Below are positions 50,063-57,997 of a stretch of 64,000 bases of DNA, one piece after another (position 1 is the stretch's first letter; each line of letters begins with the position of its first letter). Below the pieces are notes generated by a model. It made no database searches and was not told the DNA's origin. It worked only from the letters and a program-made list of their open reading frames with translations. The position numbers and the translations under genes are program-made. The DNA comes from Pacificimonas flava (GTDB lineage: Bacteria > Pseudomonadota > Alphaproteobacteria > Sphingomonadales > Sphingomonadaceae), in contig NZ_AMRV01000003.1 of the NCBI RefSeq assembly GCF_000342165.1, positions 124,001-188,000 of the forward strand, in the 5' to 3' direction.

Positions 50063-51196
50063 ATGGGCTTGCTGCACCCGAAGTATAGCGTCCTTACGCA
50101 GGACGACGCGCCGGAGGATTTTCATGCTCTGACAATTTTTCTGGAATTTCTTGTAGCCAGATCAGAACTTCCGGGTCGTTTCCAAGATGTAGAAACGGCA
50201 CGAACTGTTGCCTTGGACGGGTGGGGCGATTTAAGCTTGAGTGATCACGCTCGAGAACTTTTCGCTCTTCGCCAATGGTCAGTACCGTTGTATGTTTCAG
50301 CGGTTATAGGGGATTTCCCGAGCGCAAAGGCTTGGGTAGACGAAATCTGTGATCAGACTCAGCGCCGCAAGGTGATTACCATCCTTGCGCGGCAGCGTAT
50401 CATATGGAGTGCCTTCGATATTCACCGCGTTGCGGCACTAGGTTTCGCAACGATCAAGGATTTCAAACCTTGGTTCGCGTATAAATTACTAAAAACTGGC
50501 ACTTCTAATGAATTAGCAAACCTAGTAAAAACACTAAACGGGCATATCGAAAGGATTTTCGATAATTATGGTATAGGAAAAAAATATGGAAGAAAAGCGC
50601 CAGATCTTAAAGGCCCTTTGCCATTCCATTTGAAGTTTGCCAAAACAATTGCGTTGCATATTGAAAATGTGTTTTCTGATAGTGCTAAAATTGCCATTGA
50701 AAGAAGTATACCTCATATTCGCAAAAGGTCGAAGCAAATTGCTGATAAGACCGAACAGGTGCGACTTGACCCAAAACGCAACGATCAAGAGGATTTATTT
50801 TCTAGGTATTTTGGTATTTACGCCACTGCAGCTCTGCATATAACCTCTTATCGCTTTGCCGAGGAGAGGAGTAGGATGATTGCTATCATCAACGATCCTT
50901 CTACCGACAGCGACGTTTTTGTATCAGCGAGACCAAAGGCCCCTCATTCGTTTAAAGCGCATCAGGCAGATATGCGAAACCTGGTAGAAGCGTACAGGCC
51001 CGCTGTATTATCAGATGTGAACGCGAGTACGTTTGGGCAATACTCAAATTCTAGCATGAAAGACGCGGAATCGAACGCGTTGGCGTTTCTTGTTAAATTC
51101 CAGAATGAACCTGTTTCGCAACAAACTCGCGATACCTTCGAGATGCTCGATCTTTCGCATTGGGCCCGTGCCGGAAGTAGTAAAGTCAAACGCTAA
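50063..51196 (+). CDS. AT-rich hypothetical protein
   Basis: A 377-residue soluble protein of unknown family. Residues ~20-160 are helical ('FHALTIFLEFLVARSELPGR', 'AKAWVDEICDQTQRRKVITI'), the middle is basic ('IGKKYGRKAPDLKGPLPFHL'), and the C-terminal third contains 'FAEERSRMIAIINDPSTDSD'. Base composition is far more AT-rich than everything around it, a clear sign of separate origin. No ribosome site is strong at ATG 50063. It lies in the mobile element, between mobilisation genes, where cargo such as defence or addiction genes is common; no function can be assigned. Confidence 0.65.
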   Translation: MGLLHPKYSVLTQDDAPEDFHALTIFLEFLVARSELPGRFQDVETARTVALDGWGDLSLSDHARELFALRQWSVPLYVSAVIGDFPSAKAWVDEICDQTQRRKVITILARQRIIWSAFDIHRVAALGFATIKDFKPWFAYKLLKTGTSNELANLVKTLNGHIERIFDNYGIGKKYGRKAPDLKGPLPFHLKFAKTIALHIENVFSDSAKIAIERSIPHIRKRSKQIADKTEQVRLDPKRNDQEDLFSRYFGIYATAALHITSYRFAEERSRMIAIINDPSTDSDVFVSARPKAPHSFKAHQADMRNLVEAYRPAVLSDVNASTFGQYSNSSMKDAESNALAFLVKFQNEPVSQQTRDTFEMLDLSHWARAGSSKVKR

Positions 51197-51208
51197 TTGA
51201 TTTATGTG

Positions 51209-51232
51209 AGGGCCGACATTCCTGCCGGCCCT
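51209..51232. terminator. Hairpin between convergent genes
   Basis: AGGGCCG (51209-51215) and CGGCCCT (51226-51232) form a perfect 7-bp stem with a 10-nt loop, between the ends of the AT-rich gene and the minus-strand gene at 51249. Termination is likely shared; no T-run is present. Confidence 0.5.
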
Positions 51233-51248
51233 ACCCTGATCATGTCAT

Positions 51249-51833
51249 TTACGACGTGTATTGCTGCCATGAATCCCACGCCTCGCTGTGACCCCGGTCC
51301 GAGCAGAGTATATAATCCGTTTCTCCGAAGCCGTTGATTCCAAGCGTTCGGCTCAGCACGATAACATGGACATGGTTTGCGTTCGACGACCCGGCCGCGC
51401 CTGGGACGTGCGCGACAATGACAACCGGATGGTCGTTCCTGACAAAGTGGTCCCGCGCATACGCGCGGGCCCGCTCGTAACCCGCTGCCCACGAGATGTT
51501 CTCGTCTAAGATGATTTTCACCTGAACAAACGCATGCCTTTCGAAGGCTGGCAGTTTCGCATCGAACTGATCCAGAAGAAAACCAGCCGCTGCATAGTCG
51601 GGCGACGCTCTGTCGGGAATGAGCACCTCCGCCTTCGCGGCCTTGCCGAACACCGGGTCGTCGCCGGGCGCGAGCTTCTTCTCGACCCAGTTTCTAATCC
51701 CTTCACGCGCCCCATCGCCGTCCCACCAGTAACGGGTGAACGAAAAGTTCGGATGCGCACCGGCGCCGTCGGTAAAACTCTTTAGTTCTGCTGCAGCACC
51801 TTTACCTGGGGCAGCTTTTGCTGTCTTTGCCAT
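51249..51833 (-). CDS. Relaxase-like (MobA/MobL-type) small protein
   Basis: A 194-residue protein. After an Ala/Lys-rich leader, 'NFSFTRYWWDGDGAREGIRN' and 'FVQVKIILDENISWAAGYER' lead to 'NDHPVVIVAHVPGAAGSSNA' and 'NHVHVIVLSRTLGINGFGET', where 'NANHVHVIVLSR' matches the His-x-His core of MobA/MobL relaxases ('N-P-H-A-H'). It is much shorter than a full relaxase and lacks a clear nicking Tyr. ATG 51833 has AAGGAAGGG upstream at long spacing. The three minus-strand genes 51249-53020 form a block; this one may be a nuclease-like accessory protein. Confidence 0.55.
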   Translation of the reverse strand: MAKTAKAAPGKGAAAELKSFTDGAGAHPNFSFTRYWWDGDGAREGIRNWVEKKLAPGDDPVFGKAAKAEVLIPDRASPDYAAAGFLLDQFDAKLPAFERHAFVQVKIILDENISWAAGYERARAYARDHFVRNDHPVVIVAHVPGAAGSSNANHVHVIVLSRTLGINGFGETDYILCSDRGHSEAWDSWQQYTS

Positions 51834-51837
51834 AAGA

Positions 51838-52362
51838 TCAGAACCCTTCCTTGAAACTTGGGAAGGTGAGTGCACGGACCATTCCCTTCTCGCGCTCTGA
51901 GAACGACGAAAACGGCGCCGGAAGGCCCACATCGAGACCGAACGGCGTGACCTGAATGCAGCCCTCCGCGCTGGCCTCAGGCACAAGCCACATCTCACCC
52001 TGGCTGCGCCACAACACGTAATTGGTGAGCCAGGTGCCATCCATTTCGATCCGGATGTCGAACGTCACGCCGCGCCGCTGCGCATCGAAGCGCAGAAGGA
52101 TGAGGTCGAGCCCCGAGCGGCGTGCAAGCGCCTCACCCTCCGGAAACAGCAGCGGCCGCCGGCAGGACGTGCCAGCCAGAATGATCCCGGCGTAGTGCAT
52201 CACAACGCAGCCTGCGAGGACTGGATCGTCACGCGATATGCGTGTGTCGACCAGATCGTCGATTTCGGTTGCAAACGCATGCACGCGGGCTGCTACGCTG
52301 CGCCGCGCGGGCGGCATCAAGGGTTCGCCCGTCGCCGGGCGGTCTAATAAGGTAATGGTCAT
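51838..52362 (-). CDS. Hypothetical protein of mobile element
   Basis: A 174-residue protein without signal or membrane segments. Features: 'MTITLLDRPATGEPLMPPAR', 'DPVLAGCVVMHYAGIILAGT', 'IRIEMDGTWLTNYVLWRSQG', and a C-terminal 'REKGMVRALTFPSFKEGF'. No known family is recognised. ATG 52362 is preferred to 52389 because AAAGG lies 9 nt before it. Its stop lies 4 nt before the relaxase-like gene's start, so they are co-transcribed. Confidence 0.6.
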   Translation of the reverse strand: MTITLLDRPATGEPLMPPARRSVAARVHAFATEIDDLVDTRISRDDPVLAGCVVMHYAGIILAGTSCRRPLLFPEGEALARRSGLDLILLRFDAQRRGVTFDIRIEMDGTWLTNYVLWRSQGEMWLVPEASAEGCIQVTPFGLDVGLPAPFSSFSEREKGMVRALTFPSFKEGF

Positions 52363-52492
52363 CGGATTTGCCTTTAGGTTCGGGGGCACGCGGCGGCGGA
52401 GCGGGGCCGCGTGTCACACCCTCTTTTTCAGTTATCGTGCTCAGCCACCGGCCAAGCACCGTTCATTTCTGGGGACAGCTGCGCTCGCGCCG

Positions 52493-53020
52493 TCAGCGCA
52501 CGGCCTGCGGCCGCTCGGTCAGCAACAGCGCCTCGGCCCGGGCGAGCCCGCGCTCGAGGTCGCGCGCGTTCGCGAACGGCACGTCAGCCGGCTCGATCCG
52601 GCAGCGGCGCAGCGCATAGCTGGCGCCGTCCGGTTCCGTGCCGTCCGGGTCGGCGACAAGGAACAGGTCGCCGGTCTCGCTTGCCCATAGCCGAAGCTCT
52701 GCGTGCGTATATTCTCTCCCGCGCACGCAGCAGATGAGGACGCAGTAGAGCGTGGCCCGGCCATCGGTCCGGCTGCCGCATTCCACCATCAGCGCAGTGC
52801 AGCGCAACGACCGGATCCCCGCCAGGACGCGCGGGATGCGTTCGTCCACCGACGGGATCAGGATGAGGTCCGCAGAGGGCTCATAACGGTAGCTGCGCAG
52901 TGGCGGCGGCAGCAGCTCGGGACGTGCGATCGGTTTCCAGGCTAAATGTTCGGCCAGGCGCTCGGCGCACGCTTCGATGCGCGCCAGCTTGGCGCGGTCT
53001 GCGGGTGTTGGATACTTCAT
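52493..53020 (-). CDS. Hypothetical protein of mobile element
   Basis: A 175-residue protein beginning 'MKYPTPADRAKLARIEACAE', with 'RYEPSADLILIPSVDERIPR', 'ATLYCVLICCVRGREYTHAE', 'LWASETGDLFLVADPDGTEP'. No domain recognised. ATG 53020 has GAGG at 9-nt spacing; the frame is open to 53104, but that stretch is low-complexity. Its middle weakly resembles that of the protein at 51838 (both have '...LW-x-S/A-x-x-G-x-x-x-L/V-V...'), suggesting distant relatedness, unproven. Likely the first gene of the 53020-51249 operon. Confidence 0.6.
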   Translation of the reverse strand: MKYPTPADRAKLARIEACAERLAEHLAWKPIARPELLPPPLRSYRYEPSADLILIPSVDERIPRVLAGIRSLRCTALMVECGSRTDGRATLYCVLICCVRGREYTHAELRLWASETGDLFLVADPDGTEPDGASYALRRCRIEPADVPFANARDLERGLARAEALLLTERPQAVR

Positions 53021-53104
53021 GTAAAAGAGCCTCTGTAAGAGGCGCCGGGGTCCGGCCGCTGGCCCCGGCGCAGGGTAAATTTTCGTCTTTCGACGTTCAG
53101 CCAC

Positions 53105-53122
53105 CTCTCTCTCTCTCTCTCT
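53105..53122. repeat. (CT)9 dinucleotide repeat
   Basis: Nine CT units in tandem, just upstream of the gene at 52493-53020 on the minus strand (read GA there). Such tracts can change length by slippage; here it is outside the coding sequence as annotated. Confidence 0.8.
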
Positions 53123-53155
53123 CCAGCTCCTTGAGCGCGTGCCGGGCGCGCAACT

Positions 53156-53437
53156 TCACCCTTCCTTCGGCAGGGCCTTGGCAATCAGCCTCTGGATCGC
53201 CGGGCTGTCCGCGTCCGCACGGTCGCGCAGGACCTAAATCACACCGTCGATCTGTTCCTCACTGGAATGGGATCGGGCGGCGATTCCCACCACCAGTCGA
53301 TGATGATGGTCTGAAGCCATTCCGCTGACTGGGTGGCGACCTCATCTCGCGTCGGCACGTAGCAGCCGAAACGGATCCTGCCTCGGTGCGCCGTGATCAC
53401 GGCGGCGATCTCGCTGTTGGTAGAATCGATGCGGTGC
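53156..53437 (-). pseudogene. Decayed coding remnant
   Basis: On the minus strand two good-looking protein pieces lie in different frames. First 'SEIAAVITAHRGRIRFGCYV' to 'AEWLQTIIIDWWWESPPDPI' from about 53437; then, after a shift near 53265, 'EEQIDGVI', a TAG stop, and 'RDRADADSPAIQRLIAKALP' ending at TGA 53156-53158. Both read as natural protein, so this is probably an ~90-residue gene with one frameshift and one stop. No start codon is present. Family unknown. Confidence 0.45.
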
Positions 53438-53513
53438 TAGGGATCATGCTCATTAGTTATTTTCATTCTCCCGTTGTTGACGAGAAAATGTCTTCGAACC
53501 CGTAACCAGCCTT

Positions 53514-54227
53514 TTATGCCGCCATGGGCAGCGGTTCTCGGTAGCGCTCACCGCCGGTCATCAGCGCTCAGACCATGCGCGCATTTTTGTTCGCCAGCGC
53601 TACCGCGGCAACCTTGGCCGGGCGCCGCGCGAGCAGCTGAACCAGCCAGGGTCGCTTAGTGCCATGCCGCTCGGCATAGCGGATCACCGCCATCGCCCCG
53701 ACGACCAGCATCTGCCGCAGGTAGCGGTTGCCGGCGCGCGTGATGCTGCCGAGCCGATCTTTGCCGCCCGACGAGTTCTGCTTGGGCACGAGCCCGATCC
53801 AGGCGGCCAGGTCGCGCCCAGTCTTGAACACGGTCGGATCGGCGACCAAGGCGACGAACGCACTCGCCAGGAGCGAGCCGACGCCGGGGATATCCATCAG
53901 CCTGCGCCCGAGTTCGGTTCGACGCGCGCTGGCGAGCACGCGGCGGTCATTCTCGAGAATCTGACGCTTCACCACTTCGAGCTGGGCCGCCAGCATCTGC
54001 AGGCACAGGCGTGCATCTCCCGGCACGCGATCGTCGCCAGCGTCGGCAACCACCTCGAGCAGCCGTTCGACCCCGAGCCGGCCGACCGGTGCCACCACTC
54101 CGAACTCCGAGATGTGCGCGCGGATCGCGTTCGATATCTGCGTGCGCTGGCGGTTCAGCATTAGCCGCAACCGGTGCAGCATCATCAGGCTCTGCTGTTC
54201 AGGGCTCTTCACCGCGACGAAGCGCAT
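53514..54227 (-). pseudogene. IS110-family transposase, truncated with internal stop
   Basis: The C-terminal ~235 residues of an IS110-type transposase: 'MRFVAVKSPEQQSLMMLHRL' (start of the visible part), 'DIPGVGSLLASAFVALVADP' (helix-hairpin-helix), 'FKTGRDLAAWIGLVPKQNSS', 'RLGSITRAGNRYLRQMLVVG' (Transposase_20 core). The N-terminal DEDD/RuvC domain of ~115 residues is missing. Reading continues past a TGA at 53568-53570 in frame: 'NARMV[stop]ALMTGGERYREPLPMAA', where TGG (Trp) to TGA restores the usual C-terminus ending at 53514. So it is inactive twice over. It marks past IS activity in the element. Confidence 0.82.
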
Positions 54228-54583
54228 CGTCGGCCAAAATGCGCCCTGATCCCGGTCATTTCGAACGGGCTATGTCGATCCTGAAAGCTGCCGTCCGTTC
54301 ACACAGCTAGCGAATGACTGAGACTGGGACTTTCCCGCCACTCGCTCGCGACATGCCGAACGGCAGCTCGTGTCAGAAGCCGACGTTCAATGTTCGACCG
54401 TCCGGCATCGCGAAAAGACGAACCTGGGCTGGTTGCAGACTGGCAGGTTTCAGGCGGCCATGCGCACGCTCTGGCGGCACCTCTGCAAAACCTATGACGG
54501 GCCGACGATGGCGCTGCATCGCATCGAGCCGCTGCCCGCCTGGCTGGTGCGGCGATTGCCAGCGAATGATCGGTGAGGGTGCC
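54228..54583. other. Intergenic stretch without a supported gene
   Basis: About 355 nt between the IS110 remnant and the RES-domain gene. A 67-codon plus-strand frame (54370-54576) reads plausibly but has no family resemblance or ribosome site and is treated as doubtful. The left part may still hold the missing IS110 end. Confidence 0.4.
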
Positions 54584-55756
54584 CTAGCTGCCGCGAGTTG
54601 GTATCGCGGTCGCGACGTCGGAGAATTCATAATGCAGCCGGTCGACCTGCTTCACCGCTGACGTGCTCTCATCATACTCGAATGCCCAGGGATCGAAAGC
54701 GCACAGATTGATGCCGTTGCCCACCGAACTCCGGTAAATGACGCCCTCGAAGCCGTGCCGAATGAGGACGTCGGCCAGGAGCTGTGTCGCGGCGTAGCGA
54801 TGCCGTTCCTCCGGGATCACCGGCGCGCTCAGCAAAGAGTCGATGTGATAGATCACCGCGAACAGGTCCAGGCGCGTGTCGGAAGACGAGAACGCGGCGA
54901 TTGGGAGGTCGAACCGTGCCACACGCAGGTCCTTCGTGGTGCGAAACCCGCCCACCGATATTAGATGACTTGGATGCGGCCGGATCTCGGCAAGCGCGGT
55001 CTCGATCTCGGATGCGATATACAGGACGGAAACGCCTTGCCGGTTGGTTCGACCGGCGGAGGCTCGCGGCGGCGGCAGGGCGCTGATCTCCACACCCTTG
55101 TAGGGCGTCGCGACCCGGACGATCTCGCGGTCGCCAATATGGGTGGCATGCTCCGTCACGCCGATGCGCCCGCGATACCAGAGAGAGCCCGCGGCGACGG
55201 TGGCAGCGATGTCGCCCTCGATCTTCCCGACGAGCGCCTCCATCGCCGGCTCTACCCTGTGAAAATTCTCCCGGCTAAGCCGCAACTCGATGTCACGCAG
55301 TTCGCTGTTGATCGTCTCGGGAATCGAAAATTGGATCAGCCGGCCGGCACGATCGTCGTTGCCAGCGTAAAGCCAGATGCCCTTGTCGGGGTCCGGATAA
55401 ATCTCGCCTTCCCAGGTGATCCGGTGAATCAGGTCGTCATTATAGTCGGGCGACGTTGCGACAGCGATGATCGGGTTCTCCTGGTTGAGCAGGATGTCGT
55501 CGATCGAGGTGCCGCCCCAATGGCCGTTATAGTCCTCCTCATTGAAGTGGAGCCGGATCAACGCGCGGATGAGATTGCGCAGCGGCTCAAATCGCGCGGG
55601 GTTGAACACGCCCTTGTCGGATGACGCGCAAGCGCCGCACACGCCCTCGGTTATGTCGCTCTCAACCAGCGCCTTCACCTCGGGATGCTTGGCGCAGGCC
55701 GCGCACAGGCTGACCTGCTCAGGCGCCCAAACCGGTTCGTCGCTCATTATCGTCAT
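54584..55756 (-). CDS. RES-domain protein with HEPN/RES N-terminal zinc-ribbon-like domain
   Basis: A 390-residue protein. The N-terminus is Cys-rich, 'SLCAACAKHPEVKALVESDI' then 'GVCGACASS' (a zinc-ribbon-like start of the HEPN/RES N-terminal type); a helical region follows, and the RES domain covers ~195-370: 'SLWYRGRIGVTEHATH' (Arg), 'SVLYIASEIETALAEIRP' (Glu), and 'GFEGVIYRSSVGNGINLCAF' (Ser). RES proteins degrade NAD+ in toxin-antitoxin systems. It overlaps the DUF4238 gene by 38 nt on the same strand, so the two are coupled. A role in defence or addiction is likely but the usual Xre/DUF2384 antitoxin is absent. Confidence 0.75.
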   Translation of the reverse strand: MTIMSDEPVWAPEQVSLCAACAKHPEVKALVESDITEGVCGACASSDKGVFNPARFEPLRNLIRALIRLHFNEEDYNGHWGGTSIDDILLNQENPIIAVATSPDYNDDLIHRITWEGEIYPDPDKGIWLYAGNDDRAGRLIQFSIPETINSELRDIELRLSRENFHRVEPAMEALVGKIEGDIAATVAAGSLWYRGRIGVTEHATHIGDREIVRVATPYKGVEISALPPPRASAGRTNRQGVSVLYIASEIETALAEIRPHPSHLISVGGFRTTKDLRVARFDLPIAAFSSSDTRLDLFAVIYHIDSLLSAPVIPEERHRYAATQLLADVLIRHGFEGVIYRSSVGNGINLCAFDPWAFEYDESTSAVKQVDRLHYEFSDVATAIPTRGS

Positions 55757-56756
55757 GCTTCCTGTTGGTCCTGTTTTGGCTTTCTGGCGCGGCGACGGGG
55801 CGATCGAGCATCGGCCCCTTGGCGGAATGCTCGCCCGCCGCTGTCTTGATATTAGGGGCGAGCCGGATCTGGCTCGAACCGAGATGCTTGGTCACCACGT
55901 CGATCGGGAATGGCGACCGGCAAAAGATCTCGCGCTCGGCATTCTGGATCATGGTCTTGTTGAATGCTCGGACCGAGGGCGGGCGCGCCCGAAAGACGCC
56001 GATGCGATCGTCGAAGGGTGCCCGATAGTTGCTCACGATGATCAACGCCCGTTTGGGTGTGATCGGGCACATTGCCTCAGCGTCGCCAAAGCCAAGCGCT
56101 GCCGGGATCACAGGTGTATCGCCGATGATGAATTCGGTCCCCTCAGGTGCATCGAAGAACACGAACCCGCAATGCTCGAGCCGCTCGGCATAGTCTTTCA
56201 AATGCCGATGGACGATATCGACATGCACCAAGTCGGTCTGGAAGCGGGCTGCTTCCGGCGCGAGCCCCAGCACCGCTGCCACATTCTCTAGCATCTGACT
56301 CGACTTGAGCTCATCCTTGTAGCTGGGCACGCGCACGATCAGCGATGCGATATAGCGGGTGAGCGCCCGTTGATCGGCCGCCGAAAAGGCGACAGAATAC
56401 GCCTTTCGATCGGCGAAGAAGCCGTCACGCTCGATCAGGCGCTTGTCCCGAGCCAGGACCGTCTGATCGAACCGGCTTTCCAGGGCCAGGTCCCGCCGCT
56501 TCTGGCCTCCCACTCGCGCCAGGACAGGGGCAACCGGTCCTTCGATTTCATTGGCGAAGAAGCGCTCGAGCGACGGGTCCTTTGTGCCATCAGGCAGACG
56601 GATCGAATTATAATGGTCAATCACAGCCGTGTTGATCGGCTGGGTCCGCCGAACTTCCCCTTTTCCGGTGATGGCCGTGACGCACCCTTCGCCGTCCACC
56701 CATAATTCGGAATGGCACATCGGAAGCCAATGATGTCGCTTCGGCAAGTCGGTCAT
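55719..56756 (-). CDS. DUF4238-family protein
   Basis: A 345-residue protein. The N-terminus 'KRHHWLPMCHSELWVDGEG' and 'HYNSIRLPDGTKDPSLERFF' then 'ANEIEGPVAPVLARVGGQKR' match DUF4238, whose signature is the early His-x-x-P-x-F/L with an acidic end. Next come 'ALTRYIASLIVRVPSYKDEL' and 'FVFFDAPEGTEFIIGDTPVI', typical of the family. Its function is unknown. It overlaps the RES-domain gene, placing it first in the pair; an antitoxin or partner role for the RES protein is possible but unproven. Confidence 0.72.
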   Translation of the reverse strand: MTDLPKRHHWLPMCHSELWVDGEGCVTAITGKGEVRRTQPINTAVIDHYNSIRLPDGTKDPSLERFFANEIEGPVAPVLARVGGQKRRDLALESRFDQTVLARDKRLIERDGFFADRKAYSVAFSAADQRALTRYIASLIVRVPSYKDELKSSQMLENVAAVLGLAPEAARFQTDLVHVDIVHRHLKDYAERLEHCGFVFFDAPEGTEFIIGDTPVIPAALGFGDAEAMCPITPKRALIIVSNYRAPFDDRIGVFRARPPSVRAFNKTMIQNAEREIFCRSPFPIDVVTKHLGSSQIRLAPNIKTAAGEHSAKGPMLDRPVAAPESQNRTNRKHDDNERRTGLGA

Positions 56757-56829
56757 GATGAAGAATTAAGCTCGGACACCCCGTCGGCAAGGGCCCGAGC
56801 TGTTGCCTTTGCATCTACCTCAGTTCATA

Positions 56830-57639
56830 TCACCGGCGGCGCTCGCGTGCCCGCTGGCGCAGCCGTTTTACATAGGCTCCATCGACCAGATCATCAGGCC
56901 CCAGATGGAGCGCGCAATTCGCCAGCGAGGCAAGGGTCTCATCGCTGAGCCTGAAATTCCTCGGAAGATGACCGGGATTGGCGTCTCCATTTTCCCGGAT
57001 CAGCTGGAAAAACGCCTTGAAAAAGTCGGCACGCGATCCGCGCGATCCCGTCGTTGCCGCCCGGGTCAGCGTGTCCGTCGCCTTCGTGTCCGCGTCACCC
57101 GCGTCTTGGCCGATCACCCGAACAACCTCGGCAAGGCTCGGCCAATATTTGAGATCATATTGCGACTTCAACGGTTTTAACTCGTCCCGCAGGTGGAAAC
57201 GGTAGAAGCCGTTATCGCTCGAAGCCGCATCGATCACTTCTGCGATGTGTTAATGGGTGTCGCTGGCAAAGCCCGAGCTATTGCCGATCTCCGAGCGCTC
57301 CTCGAGCAGACCGGCAAGGTCCATTGCCAGCTCCGCAATCTCGTGATTGACCTTCTGGAGCCTGACACGCGCGTCACGCGCATCCGCAACCTTCTGCGGG
57401 TTCCAGAACGCCGCCACGTTAGTGACGATGCCCAGGATCGTCGCGATCCCATGCTCCCGGTCGTGCAGCTTCTCGTAGATCTCGGCATAGGCCGAAACCA
57501 GCTCGACACGCCGGGCCAGCAAGCGGTCGATGATCTTGTTTTCGCTGGGCAGGATTGCATTCTCGACATTGTATGCCTTGTCGGCGCGCAGGGCATCCTC
57601 ACAAACCTGGGTCGGGTCGGGCATTAGAAGTGTCGCCAT
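56830..57639 (-). pseudogene. Hypothetical gene split by one in-frame TAA
   Basis: From ATG 57639 the frame runs 129 codons ('MATLLMPDPTQVCEDALRAD', 'KIIDRLLARRVELVSAYAEI', ..., 'GFASDTH') to TAA 57250-57252, then continues in the same frame: 'HIAEVIDAASSDNGFYRFHL', 'YWPSLAEVVRVIGQDAGDAD', ending at 56830. Changing TAA to CAA would give one 269-residue protein. Both halves use the same codon style. The second half could start at GTG 57237. No family is recognised. A 23-nt tandem duplication covers the start region. Confidence 0.6.
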
Positions 57640-57672
57640 TCTTAGTCCTGAAGTGTCGCCATTCTTAGTCCT
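57627..57672. repeat. 23-nt tandem duplication over a start codon
   Basis: The unit at 57627-57649 is repeated without change at 57650-57672. On the minus strand each copy holds AGGACTAAGA-ATG-GCGACACTTC, so both ribosome site and start codon of the gene at 57639 are duplicated. The upstream copy gives a six-codon frame (MATLQD) ending in TAA. Confidence 0.9.
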
Positions 57673-57997
57673 ATAGTGGTTGATGGCGCATCCTACCGCC
57701 GACGAGAACATGTTGTCGGAACCTGAAACGCATTTAGTTCGACTGCGCTCAGGTACTTGGCGCAGATATCCGCGCTAGTCGCGGACAACCGAAGGGCTGA
57801 CCGCGGCCCCTGGAGCCGTTTGCCTTCGCCTACGCGCACCTTCGTTCAGCCATACACGGAGGCTCCTCCTCACGGGCGCACTTGCCGGCACCGGGTGTGC
57901 GGGCGGCTGGCCCCCATGGCCCGGGCGCATGCCGCCCGCCCGGGCGTCGCCGGCCAAGGGCGCTTCCTGTGTCGCGGCGCTATCGCGCCGCGCTCGA
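57673..57997. other. Intergenic stretch without a supported gene
   Basis: About 325 nt between the split gene's start region and the end of the GIY-YIG gene. GC-rich in its right half; no frame with ribosome site and family resemblance was found. It should contain the promoter of the split gene. Confidence 0.45.

Noticed and set aside
54370-54576. 67-codon plus-strand frame beside the IS110 remnant
   Set aside because: It reads like protein in part ('TGRFQAAMRTLWRHLCKTYD') but has no ribosome site or homologue I recognise; possibly another IS-linked remnant.
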